Shown: piece by piece, positions 15,962 through 24,502 of the stretch
Numbering within the stretch: position 1 is the stretch's first letter
Layout: the number at the start of each line of letters is the position of its first letter
DNA from: JABIBT01 sp964481835
GTDB lineage: Archaea; Nanobdellota; Nanobdellia; SCGC-AAA011-G17; PNOQ01
Direction: 5' to 3'
Assembly (NCBI GenBank): GCA_964481835.1
Contig: CAYZTT010000002.1
Span: forward strand, 1 to 64,000
DNA length: 64,000 nt
Translations under genes and position numbers: made by a program
Notes under the pieces: model-generated
What the model was told of the DNA's origin: nothing
Database searches by the model: none
The model's input: only the letters and a program-made list of their open reading frames with translations

Positions 15962-17358
15962 GAAAGTTTTATGTGCCTTAACCTTATAGAGGGCCCCCCC
16001 ATCAAGACGGGAATTCCTTGCATTGGTTCTCCTTTTCCACACGTACCTGCAAAAAGCTTTAGATTGTTGGCAATGAGGTCTATTGAAGACCAAAGTTTTG
16101 GGGTTGTTAACTCGAGTGCAGGATTTCTTACGGGTTTGGTAATCTCCCCGTTTTCAATCAGATATGCTTCGTTTCCAACGTATTTCTGTTGATACCTTTT
16201 ATCATCTATATTCCATTCCATGAAGTTTTTTATGTAAACTCCTTTTTTTGTTTCTTTGATGAGTTCTTCTTCGGAGGATTTTCCTGCCTTGAGGAAAGTA
16301 TTTGCCATCCTAACAATCGGTTCGTTAGAATATGAATTTGCCCTTGCGGATCCGTTGCTTTTGATGTTCATTCTTTTGGATGTTTCCCGGTTGTGCAAGA
16401 ATTCGTTTATTAGTCCATTTTTGTAGAGTGCCCTTTCCCTTGCTTTTACTCCCTCATCATCATATAAGTAAAATCCATAGCTATTTTCTAGAGTTGGGTC
16501 ATCAACTATTGTGACATTTTCTGAACCTATTTTAGACCCAATCATGCCTTCCTCTACGAATGATTCTCCTGCTTGGGCTGCCTCCCTCCCAAAGATTCTA
16601 TCAGCTTCTGTTGGATGGCCGCATGCCTCATGAACTGCTATGCCCGTTACCTCCGGGGCTGCGACAATATCTATTTCCTTATTTTTTGGTGGAGCGACCG
16701 CATTTTTCAAATTATTCCTAAGGGCCTCAATCTCTTTTTGAAGTTCGCTTGATAGGTTCCAGGTTTTTAGGGCCTCATACCCAGAAGTGGCGCCTTTTTG
16801 TTGATATCTTTGAATGGATTTGTCTCCTTCTATCAAAGTTAAGAAATACATGAAATTTATCCTGGGAATTGTTGAGGAGATTTGTGAACCTTCGGTATTC
16901 ACATAATATTTCTCGTTAATATCATCTGAGAGTGTTATGTATTTATGTTCGCATTTTAGAGTTTTATCTAGCTCTGTTAGAATTTTTAACTTTTCTTCTT
17001 GGGAAAAATCGGCTATGTTTTGTTTTTGTGTTACTTTATTTTTCTTTTTTATTCCTTTATGGTGTGCTAATTCAAATGGTTCAGAAATTTTTGAAGCCTT
17101 TTCTGTTATCTTTAAGGAGTTTTCTAATTGCGCCTGTATTTTTTTCTTTTCTAGGTCGTTTATAGAGATAAACCCCATGTTTTTTTTGAATAGGTATCTT
17201 ACTCCAAGTCCAGAAGACTCATCGAAGCCGGTTATTTCTGGATTTGAATCCTTTAGTACTAATCCTGTCGAGGTTGTAGTTTCTAGCCTAGCCTCTGCGT
17301 AATCTACTCCTTTCTTTTGGAGGAATTCTATTGAAAAATCTGCTAAATCTTTGTACAT
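15958..17358 (-). CDS. tldD: TldD metalloprotease catalytic subunit
   Basis: A 466-aa TldD: HEACGH at 243-248 is the HExxxH zinc site, followed by EADRIFGREA, YDDEGVKARE and a C-terminal GTCGKG ... GGPSIRLRH that completes the family core. With TldE it forms a heterodimeric zinc protease that cleaves unfolded or ribosomally made peptides. The matching subunit is the 4983-6275 gene. The convergent neighbour overlaps by 4 bp. Confidence 0.93.
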   Translation of the reverse strand: MYKDLADFSIEFLQKKGVDYAEARLETTTSTGLVLKDSNPEITGFDESSGLGVRYLFKKNMGFISINDLEKKKIQAQLENSLKITEKASKISEPFELAHHKGIKKKNKVTQKQNIADFSQEEKLKILTELDKTLKCEHKYITLSDDINEKYYVNTEGSQISSTIPRINFMYFLTLIEGDKSIQRYQQKGATSGYEALKTWNLSSELQKEIEALRNNLKNAVAPPKNKEIDIVAAPEVTGIAVHEACGHPTEADRIFGREAAQAGESFVEEGMIGSKIGSENVTIVDDPTLENSYGFYLYDDEGVKARERALYKNGLINEFLHNRETSKRMNIKSNGSARANSYSNEPIVRMANTFLKAGKSSEEELIKETKKGVYIKNFMEWNIDDKRYQQKYVGNEAYLIENGEITKPVRNPALELTTPKLWSSIDLIANNLKLFAGTCGKGEPMQGIPVLMGGPSIRLRHIKLS

Positions 17359-17381
17359 TATTGTGAATACATTTGATAAGT

Positions 17382-18164
17382 TTATATAGATTTCTGAATT
17401 ACATAATAGAACTCATTTTGTGTTTTTACTATCCTAAATTTGTATCCGATCCTATGGAGCAGTTTTTCAAACCACCCTCTCCGGGGATACTTCATCATTT
17501 TATTTGAGACTGTTTTTGTTGAGAAAGAGGCCACAATGTTCCTAGATTTTAAATTCTTCAGTAAAAGTTCTGTGAATTTGTGCCCTTTTTTAATTTCTAA
17601 TGGATCTATTACCTTGAATAGGAATACTACGTCTGCAGTTGGCAGATCTGCTATATTCTTTGCGTTTATTGCCTTTAACTCTGCTTTCCCGCTTATCTTT
17701 TTTATTTTGAAGTATTTGTTTATGAAATCTACATCTTCTTGATCTATTTCTAATGCAGTATAACTTGGATTACACTCTAAGTAGGGATAGGAAACGGGAT
17801 TTATCCCGGCTCCTATGTCGAGTATAGTTCTTGGCTGGCCAGTTAACTGGAATATCCGATAGTAGAGTGTTTGATATGCCCTCATCCTCTCTTTTGTTGA
17901 AAGGTTGGTTTCCAGAATTTTTCTATGCAAATCTATTGATTCTGGATCCTTTTTTAATTCTTCCAAGAACATTTCTCTTTTTTTCTTTTTATTTATTTGA
18001 AAAGAACCGTAGATTTTATGGAGTCTTGTTTTTACTTCTTTTATTATTTCTTTATCTTTTGCCTTTGGCTTCTTTCTTAGAAATGCATCTATTTCTTGCT
18101 CTATTATTTCATCGCTCAAGGAAGAATATTTTTTTGATTTTATTTTGGGGATTAGTGATTTCAT
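17382..18164 (-). CDS. FmrO/ArmA-like 16S rRNA methyltransferase
   Basis: A 260-aa protein resembling the Arm/FmrO family (16S rRNA m7G1405 methyltransferases). It has a helical N-terminus with KTRLHKIYGSF, SAM motif I ILDIGAGINP (114-123), an acidic motif ALEIDQEDVDFIN, LFKVIDPLE where Arm proteins have LLK-type wording, and VASFSTKTVSNK followed by a W/F-rich tail and NEFYYVIQK. In producers and pathogens these enzymes give aminoglycoside resistance; in an archaeon a housekeeping rRNA or other RNA modification is equally possible. It overlaps cysS by 4 bp and is co-transcribed with it. Confidence 0.75.
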   Translation of the reverse strand: MKSLIPKIKSKKYSSLSDEIIEQEIDAFLRKKPKAKDKEIIKEVKTRLHKIYGSFQINKKKKREMFLEELKKDPESIDLHRKILETNLSTKERMRAYQTLYYRIFQLTGQPRTILDIGAGINPVSYPYLECNPSYTALEIDQEDVDFINKYFKIKKISGKAELKAINAKNIADLPTADVVFLFKVIDPLEIKKGHKFTELLLKNLKSRNIVASFSTKTVSNKMMKYPRRGWFEKLLHRIGYKFRIVKTQNEFYYVIQKSI

Positions 18165-19552
18165 TTCTTTATGATTGTGTATCCTTCTTTTGAATCTTTT
18201 ATTTCATATCCTTTAGAATTAATTTTATCTCTTAGTTTATCTGATTCTTCCCAATCTTTAGTATCTCTGGCAAGTTGTCTTTTTTCTGCTAAATCTTCTA
18301 TGCCTTTGGGAATAGTTTCTCCTTTTAGATCTTTTAAGGATAATCCGAGAACCTTATCAAATTCATAGGCCATTTCTAGCTTTTCTTTTGAGCCTAGTTT
18401 TGGATCTCTTAGCATACCCCATAAAACTGAAAGTGCCCTTGAGGTATTCAAATCATTGTTAATTCCCTCTAAAAATTCTTTTTTGTATGTATTCTTTGAT
18501 TTTTTTGAATCTTTCTTTGTTTTTAATTCTAAAATTATATTTTTTAATCTGTCAAATGTGTTTTTTGCTGAATCTAAAGCCTCTAATGAAAATAACAATC
18601 TCTTTCGGTAGTGTGTTTGTAATGAGAGGTATCTAAAATCCAGTGGAGAGTATCCTTTCTTTTCCAAATCGGATATTGTAAAAACTGCGCCTTCAGATTT
18701 AGACATCTTGCCTTCCCTTAGGACTAACCAACGCATATGAAGCCAGTATTTTACCCAGGGGTGTTTCCCACATGCGGCTTCGGATTGCGCGATTTCATTA
18801 GTATGGTGTATTGGGATATGTTCTTCTCCCCCAGTATGAATGTCGAATTGTTCTCCAAGATACTTCGAGGACATTGCGGAACATTCTATGTGCCATCCTG
18901 GAAAGCCCTTGCCCCAAGGAGAGTCCCACTGCATGATATGATTTGGTTGATTTGTAATCCATAAAGCGAAATCAGAAGGATTTTTTCTTTCGGGATCTAC
19001 TTCCACTCTTGAACCTGCCTTCATATCTTCAAGTTTTAGTTTTGCTAATTTGGTATAGTTTTTTGATTTAGAGGTATCGAATATCAACCCTACTTTTGTT
19101 TTGTAGGTGTAGCCGTTCTTTTCTATCTTTTTTATTAGATTAATCATATCTTTTATATGCTCTGTGGCCCTTGCCCATTTTGTTGGGGGAAGGATGTTTA
19201 ATTTTTCTGTGTCTTCAATGAATATATCTTCGTATTTCTTTGCAACTTTCAATAAGGATTCGGAATTTAAGGGGAGTTTCTCTCTTTTTATGGCCTTCAT
19301 CATCTTATCCTCCCCTTCATCAGCATCCGAGGTTAGATGTCCTACATCTGTTATGTTAATTACATGTTTGACCTTTAGTTTGTTATAGAGAAGTGTTCTT
19401 TTTATTATATCTTCAAATATATATCTTCGTAGATTTCCAATGTGTTGTGTCCAATATACTGTTGGTCCGCATCCGTATAGGCTGGCCTCCCCGGCTTTTA
19501 TTGGTTTGAAATTCTCCTTTTTCCGAGTTAGGGTATTGTAGAGCTTAAGCAT
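18161..19552 (-). CDS. cysS: Cysteinyl-tRNA synthetase, bacterial/CPR-like
   Basis: Class I CysRS, 463 aa from the chosen ATG at 19552 (MLKLYNTLTRKK). A longer frame reaches 19606 but would run through the TATA-like ATATATAAAT box at about 19571-19580. Signatures: YGCGPTVYW with zinc ligand Cys, HIGN, NITDVGHLTSDADEGEDKM, GWHIECSAMS, HTGGEEHIPIHH and GKMSKSEG. The wording of the N-terminal half resembles synthetases of candidate-phyla bacteria. It shares a short divergent promoter region with aspS and overlaps the methyltransferase gene by 4 bp. Confidence 0.93.
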   Translation of the reverse strand: MLKLYNTLTRKKENFKPIKAGEASLYGCGPTVYWTQHIGNLRRYIFEDIIKRTLLYNKLKVKHVINITDVGHLTSDADEGEDKMMKAIKREKLPLNSESLLKVAKKYEDIFIEDTEKLNILPPTKWARATEHIKDMINLIKKIEKNGYTYKTKVGLIFDTSKSKNYTKLAKLKLEDMKAGSRVEVDPERKNPSDFALWITNQPNHIMQWDSPWGKGFPGWHIECSAMSSKYLGEQFDIHTGGEEHIPIHHTNEIAQSEAACGKHPWVKYWLHMRWLVLREGKMSKSEGAVFTISDLEKKGYSPLDFRYLSLQTHYRKRLLFSLEALDSAKNTFDRLKNIILELKTKKDSKKSKNTYKKEFLEGINNDLNTSRALSVLWGMLRDPKLGSKEKLEMAYEFDKVLGLSLKDLKGETIPKGIEDLAEKRQLARDTKDWEESDKLRDKINSKGYEIKDSKEGYTIIKK

Positions 19553-19570
19553 AGGATTGATTTGGGCCGA

Positions 19571-19600
19571 GGATTTATATATTTTATGGAAAGTTTTAAA
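19571..19600. promoter_or_regulatory. Divergent promoter between cysS and aspS
   Basis: Minus-strand ATATATAAAT (about 19571-19580) serves cysS (ATG 19552); plus-strand GTTTTAAATAA (about 19592-19602) serves aspS (ATG 19624). Both boxes are 22-30 nt from their start codons, so both transcripts should be leaderless. Confidence 0.5.
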
Positions 19601-19623
19601 TAACAAGATTAAGAAACTATATC

Positions 19624-21018
19624 ATGAAGTACAGAACCCATACGTGTGGAGAGTTAAGCAAGAAAGAGGCCGGAAAGAAGGTTATTTTATCCGGGTGGGT
19701 AGAGAGTGTTCGAACCCATGGAAAAATAGGATTCATAAATTTGAGAGACCGATATGGGGTTACTCAGATTTTCCTAGGAAAAGATTTTGCTGAAAAATTA
19801 ATTGATTTGAGAAGGGAATCTGTTGTTAGGGTTGAAGGGGAAGTAAAGAAGAGGCCAGATGCAAACAAGAAGCTTGCTACTGGGGAAATTGAAGTTTCTG
19901 CCTCTAAATTTGATGTTTTGAGTTTATCTGAACCGTTGCCTTTGGAATTAGAAGATGTTGAATCAAACGAAGATACAAGATTGAAGTATAGATATCTTGA
20001 TCTTCGAAGAGATGAAATGCAGAATAATATTATTTTGAGGCATAAGGCGGTAAAGACATTAAGGGATTTTTATGATAAAGAAAATTTTATTGAGATTACT
20101 ACTCCAATTTTGACTAAATCTACTCCCGAGGGTGCGAGGGACTATTTAGTGCCCAGTAGGCTACATAAGGGGAAGTTTTACGCTTTGCCACAGAGCCCCC
20201 AACAATACAAGCAATTACTAATGCTGGCCGGCTATGATAGATATTTGCAGATTGCCCCTTGCTTTAGGGATGAAGCTGCAAGAGCGCATAGGGCGCCCGG
20301 AGAATTTTATCAGTTAGATGTTGAAATGTCTTACGTGGAGCAAGATGACATCTTAAAGTTGGTTGAGAAGAGTATGATTGAACTGGTTAAGAAGGTATTT
20401 CCAGAGAAAAAAATAACCCAAGTTCCATTTCCAAGAATCCCTTATGCTGAGGCAATGAAAAAATATAAAACCGATAGCCCAGATATAAGGAAAAATAAAA
20501 AAGATTCAAACGAACTAGGATTCTGTTGGATAGTTGATTTCCCTTTATTCCAAAAGCAGACTAAAGAAGATTTTTTCCACGGTGCTGGGCAGGAATGGGG
20601 GCCAAGCCACCATATGTTTACTATGCCAAGGGAAGAAGATATAAAATTCCTAGATAAAGATCCTGGAAAGGCAAAGGCTTATCAACATGATATGGTATTA
20701 AATGGTTATGAGTGTGGCGGGGGGAGCATTAGAATCCATGATCCCAAGGTTCAAGCTAAAATTTTTGACTTGATTGGCTTCAATAAACAACAGAAGAAAG
20801 AGTTTGAGCATTTACTTGAAGCATTCAAGTATGGTGTGCCTCCGCATGGAGGAATTGCTTTGGGAATTGACAGGTTATTGATGGTTATAATGGGGAAGGA
20901 GAATATCCGAGAGTTGATTGCCTTTCCAAAAGATAAGAACGCCAGGGATCCGGTTATGGACGCTCCAAGCAAGATAGCAAAAGAGCAGCTAGATGAAGTG
21001 GGATTAAAGTTGAAATGA
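19624..21018 (+). CDS. aspS: Aspartyl-tRNA synthetase, bacterial-type core without GAD domain
   Basis: Class II AspRS of 464 aa. The wording is bacterial rather than archaeal: RTHTCGEL at the start, KYRYLDLRRDEMQ (121-133), TPEGARDYLVPSR (167-179), FYALPQSPQQYKQ, FRDEAARAHR motif 2, SHHMFTMP and PPHGGIALGIDR motif 3. Bacterial AspRS is usually about 590 aa because a GAD domain is inserted after the YAEAMxxYGxDxPD segment. Here YAEAMKKYKTDSPD (274-287) is followed after about ten residues by LGFCWIVDFPLF, so the insert is absent. It overlaps asnS by 4 bp (ATGA). Cytoplasmic, charges tRNA(Asp). Confidence 0.94.
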   Translation: MKYRTHTCGELSKKEAGKKVILSGWVESVRTHGKIGFINLRDRYGVTQIFLGKDFAEKLIDLRRESVVRVEGEVKKRPDANKKLATGEIEVSASKFDVLSLSEPLPLELEDVESNEDTRLKYRYLDLRRDEMQNNIILRHKAVKTLRDFYDKENFIEITTPILTKSTPEGARDYLVPSRLHKGKFYALPQSPQQYKQLLMLAGYDRYLQIAPCFRDEAARAHRAPGEFYQLDVEMSYVEQDDILKLVEKSMIELVKKVFPEKKITQVPFPRIPYAEAMKKYKTDSPDIRKNKKDSNELGFCWIVDFPLFQKQTKEDFFHGAGQEWGPSHHMFTMPREEDIKFLDKDPGKAKAYQHDMVLNGYECGGGSIRIHDPKVQAKIFDLIGFNKQQKKEFEHLLEAFKYGVPPHGGIALGIDRLLMVIMGKENIRELIAFPKDKNARDPVMDAPSKIAKEQLDEVGLKLK

Positions 21019-22295
21019 AATTTATAGCTATAGAAGAAGCATTAAAGAAAAAGAAGGGGGATGTATCCATCCGGGGATGGGTTTATAGAATTAGAAAGAT
21101 GAAGGATAAAATCTTCATTGTTATGAGAGATTCTTCAGATATTATTCAATGTGTTGTTAAAACTCCCAAATTGGTTGAACAGGCAGATAATTTGTTGATT
21201 GAAAGTTCCCTTGAATTGGAGGGAAATTTGCATTCAGATAGCCGAGCCCCAGGGGGATATGAATTAGATATCACAAAGATGAATATCATCCATCAGGCGG
21301 AAGATTTCCCGATTGGGAAAGATCAAAGTCCCGAATTTTTACTAGATCAAAGGCATTTGTATATTAGAAGCAGAAAGATGACTGCAATTATGAAAATTAG
21401 AAGTACTGTTACGGGCGCCATTCATGAATATTTTAGGAGTAAGAACTTCTATGAATTTCAAAGTCCCTTGTTAGTCCCTGGTGGGGCAGAAGATGGACCA
21501 ACAATGTTTGAAGTTAAATACTTTGGGAGGAAGATGTTTCTTGCTCAGACTTGGCAGCTATATGCTGAAGCAGCAATGTTTGGTTTAGAAAAATTGTATT
21601 GTCTGGCACCTTCGTTTAGGGCAGAGAAATCTAAAACATCCAGGCATCTTACTGAATATTGGCATACAGAGATGGAGGTTGCTTGGTGTAACCTAGATGG
21701 ATTAATGGATTATGCTGAGGAGTTAATCAAACATGTTTTAACGAAAGTTCTCAAGGAAAATAAAAAGGAATTGAAAATTCTTGAGAGAGATGTGGAGAAA
21801 CTAAAACCCAGTATTGAGAAGAAATTCCCAAGGATTACTTATGATGATGCATTAGAGATGTTAAACAAAAAAGGAAGGAAGATTAAATGGGGTAAAGATC
21901 TAAGGACCATTGAAGAAGAAAGATTGATGGATTCTTATGATACCGTTGTTTTTGTTACCCATTATCCTAAGGAAGTTATGGCGTTCTATAAACCAAGGGA
22001 TCCAAAAAATCCAAAGGTTGCAATGTGTTTTGATGCTCTTGGACCGGAAAGTATTGGGGAATTAATTGGGGGCAGTGAGCGAGACACAGATCTAAAGGAA
22101 TTGGTTAAATCTCTGAAGGACTTGGGAGAGAATATTGAAGATTACCATTATTATTTAGATACAAGGAAATATGGGAGTGTTCCGCACGCAGGATTTGGTT
22201 TAGGAACAGAGAGATTGATTAGGTGGATTTGTGGCTTAGATTCTGTTAAGGACGCTATTGGATTCCCAAGAACTTTACAAAGGACAAATCCTTAG
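21015..22295 (+). CDS. asnS: Asparaginyl-tRNA synthetase, archaeal type
   Basis: A 426-aa class II synthetase with an N-terminal OB anticodon-binding domain and PIGKDQSPEFLLDQRHLYIR, motif 2 SFRAEKSKTSRHLTEYWH, and motif 3 GFGLGTERLIRWI ending IGFPRTLQRTNP. The FPRTxxRxxP ending and RHLTEYWHTE motif favour AsnRS over AspRS, and a separate AspRS gene directly precedes it with a 4-bp overlap. Its presence means Asn-tRNA(Asn) is probably made directly, leaving GatE for Gln-tRNA. Confidence 0.87.
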   Translation: MKFIAIEEALKKKKGDVSIRGWVYRIRKMKDKIFIVMRDSSDIIQCVVKTPKLVEQADNLLIESSLELEGNLHSDSRAPGGYELDITKMNIIHQAEDFPIGKDQSPEFLLDQRHLYIRSRKMTAIMKIRSTVTGAIHEYFRSKNFYEFQSPLLVPGGAEDGPTMFEVKYFGRKMFLAQTWQLYAEAAMFGLEKLYCLAPSFRAEKSKTSRHLTEYWHTEMEVAWCNLDGLMDYAEELIKHVLTKVLKENKKELKILERDVEKLKPSIEKKFPRITYDDALEMLNKKGRKIKWGKDLRTIEEERLMDSYDTVVFVTHYPKEVMAFYKPRDPKNPKVAMCFDALGPESIGELIGGSERDTDLKELVKSLKDLGENIEDYHYYLDTRKYGSVPHAGFGLGTERLIRWICGLDSVKDAIGFPRTLQRTNP

Positions 22296-23428
22296 ATAAT
22301 ATGAAATAGTTCGTTTATTATCCCTAGTATAAATACTATTATTAGAATAACTCCAAAAATACTTAGAAATCGTTTCTTCTTGAGTTTGTATTCTGGTTGG
22401 CGCCTCCCTTTCTTTCTGGCCTTGAAATAAATTAATGTAATCAATATTCCTTCTAATCCGCCTGCTACTGCGCCCGTTAAACCAATTACTTTTATGAAGC
22501 TGGTTGCCCCAAATAAGAATATTATGAATGGAATAAACATTGTGAGTGCCCACGCATAAAGGGGCTTGATATTGTAATCAAACATGTAAATTTCTTTCAT
22601 GGCTAGTGCGAGTGTTAAGAACGAGGTTAGCATTGCGAAGACTGCGAATATGTTCCCAAATAGTATCATTGAGCCGCCTAAATAGTTGCCCAATCCGATT
22701 GTGGCTATCTCTGTTGTGCTTGTTCCAGTTATTGCAATTGTTGTGAACGCGAATAAAATGTAAGATGCTATTGGAATTAGGGATCCAAGAATTATGGCTC
22801 TTTTTAACTTTTTCCTGTCGTGGGTAAGATATTCTTTCATTTCAGGTATTGAAGCGGCTCCTGCGAAAGCGAATAGTATTACTCCGTAAGGAATCAACAT
22901 TTTTGCTATGTTAAACTCTGCTAGATTGGATATATTGAATTGGCTAGAAAATATTGCGAATCCCGAAATTAATAATATCAATAATAAGACTATTGATGCA
23001 AACAATAATTCATATTTGGTTATTGCTTTTAATCCTATGAAGATAAAGATTGACACGAATATAAAAAATATGGTTGAGAAAATCAGAGGAGTTAACCCAA
23101 AAATTGCTGAAAGTGCTACCCCTTCCCCGATAATATATGCAACTAATGCCCCGTAGATTACAAGGAACATAGAGGCTATTGCCACTCGTTTCCCCCACTT
23201 TCCTAAATATCTCTCTGCATAGCCGGGAAGTTGGTGATTGCCGGGGGTCCTTAGAACTATCTCTCCCATGAAAAGGTTCATTAACAGAATTGCTACCCCT
23301 AAAATTAGTATTGTTAGTAATCCTGTTAAAAATCCAGATTGGGCAACTACGTATGGAATTCCTAGAACGCCTGCTCCAATTATTGTTCCGGTTAGTAGTG
23401 CTGAAGCCCTAAAGAGTTTTTTGTCCAT
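22292..23428 (-). CDS. Amino-acid permease, AAAP/Trp-Tyr type
   Basis: A 378-aa integral membrane protein with about 11 hydrophobic helices. The first helix carries GTIIGAGVLGIPYV (14-27), the signature of the amino acid/polyamine/organocation and AAAP permeases. It probably imports an amino acid by ion coupling; substrate not predictable. An ATATATAAAC box lies about 30 nt upstream. It converges on asnS with a 4-bp overlap. Confidence 0.87.
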   Translation of the reverse strand: MDKKLFRASALLTGTIIGAGVLGIPYVVAQSGFLTGLLTILILGVAILLMNLFMGEIVLRTPGNHQLPGYAERYLGKWGKRVAIASMFLVIYGALVAYIIGEGVALSAIFGLTPLIFSTIFFIFVSIFIFIGLKAITKYELLFASIVLLLILLISGFAIFSSQFNISNLAEFNIAKMLIPYGVILFAFAGAASIPEMKEYLTHDRKKLKRAIILGSLIPIASYILFAFTTIAITGTSTTEIATIGLGNYLGGSMILFGNIFAVFAMLTSFLTLALAMKEIYMFDYNIKPLYAWALTMFIPFIIFLFGATSFIKVIGLTGAVAGGLEGILITLIYFKARKKGRRQPEYKLKKKRFLSIFGVILIIVFILGIINELFHII

Positions 23429-23461
23429 TAGGCTAAATTTTAGAAAATCTGTTTATATATG

Positions 23462-24433
23462 TTATGATTTTGATTTGTATTCTGATGCAGGTGTCAAATT
23501 TCCAAACCCTGTCTTTAGGAAAACCTCATAGTCCATTCCATGCCGGCCGTCTATTCTCCCCTCGCCTCGCCAATATTGGGAGATTAATCTCCATTCTTTT
23601 TCACCCTGTATATTTGGTTCGCCCACCCTTCTCCAATGCCCCCTTACTGGGTGCAACGGAGTTTCATTATTTCTTCTCTCCCCTGTAAGGATTCTAGTTA
23701 GATCTCTTTGACTATGTATTGTAAAATGTGGGCGGACTGCGGTTTTCTTTTGTTTTTTGCACCCTCTATTTTTTGGCTTTTTCCGTCCTCGTGCAATGGC
23801 TTTGCTTTGATTACTTTCGGAACGCAAGATAAAGTTTTCAGGGTCCATAATATACATTATTTGTTTCATAACTGCCATTGTGGACTGAGTTAAGTCTCTA
23901 CCGATCTCCTGTAGCTCTTGTTGATCTAGGGGGGCCCTCTTGATTCTCGTTCTACCCTTCCTGTCCACCACCCCATAATAAATTGGGTGGGAGAGTACCT
24001 TCATGCTTGAATCGTCTTCTATTGATAGTAATTCTGTTTCTCCAAACTCTATAAATGTTCCATCTAGACTTGTATCGTCTCGGCCTCCCATTTCCATCGA
24101 ACGGATTATCCTGCACCTATTGGCTGTAATTGATTCGTAAATTACAACAGAATCTGAATCCTCTACTGCGGTAACGGGGAATGGAGCCAAAACAAGATCT
24201 CCTTGCTGTCGAGATTGCCCGACATAATTTCTCAGGTATTCTGCATACTCCTGGGGAGATTTCCCTATTTGGGGCAATATATCCTCAGATAGTATTGGAA
24301 AATCAAATAATGCTGCCTCTTCCATTGCAGCACAAAGATAAGGATAGAATTCTCTAAATGCAGGAGGGCTCCAGGATTCATCTACATGGCCCTTGTTTAC
24401 TAGTTCCACTAGCTTATCAAAATGTCTTCCCAT
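23462..24433 (-). CDS. Hypothetical protein with C-terminal VRGHWRR motif
   Basis: A 323-aa soluble protein. The first 200 residues have no recognised motif. A basic Lys/Arg stretch (about 213-233) precedes a C-terminal part with HPVRGHWRR, then RLISQYWRG. I have seen the pattern VRGHWR followed by a W/Y-x-RG in proteins of plasmids, phages and actinobacteria, where its function is unknown. The basic patch suggests nucleic-acid contact. It belongs to the GTAGTAAC promoter set. Confidence 0.55.
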   Translation of the reverse strand: MGRHFDKLVELVNKGHVDESWSPPAFREFYPYLCAAMEEAALFDFPILSEDILPQIGKSPQEYAEYLRNYVGQSRQQGDLVLAPFPVTAVEDSDSVVIYESITANRCRIIRSMEMGGRDDTSLDGTFIEFGETELLSIEDDSSMKVLSHPIYYGVVDRKGRTRIKRAPLDQQELQEIGRDLTQSTMAVMKQIMYIMDPENFILRSESNQSKAIARGRKKPKNRGCKKQKKTAVRPHFTIHSQRDLTRILTGERRNNETPLHPVRGHWRRVGEPNIQGEKEWRLISQYWRGEGRIDGRHGMDYEVFLKTGFGNLTPASEYKSKS

Positions 24434-24455
24434 GTTTTCCCTGCCATCGCTTCTG

Positions 24456-24482
24456 TTTTTAAATCTTTCTATTTGTTACTAC
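24456..24482 (-). promoter_or_regulatory. Promoter with GTAGTAAC upstream of BRE/TATA
   Basis: On the minus strand GTAGTAAC (24475-24482) runs directly into AAATAGAAAG and ATTTAAAAAC (24456-24464), whose centre is 27 nt before the ATG at 24433. The arrangement matches the promoter at 296-322. Confidence 0.5.
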
Positions 24483-24502
24483 ACTTTAGTGGGCCTAAAT
24501 TC

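Noticed and set aside
19553..19606. 18-codon longer start of cysS
   Set aside because: The longer frame would put the TATA-like box inside the gene, and the extra residues do not look like CysRS; ATG 19552 fits the family start.
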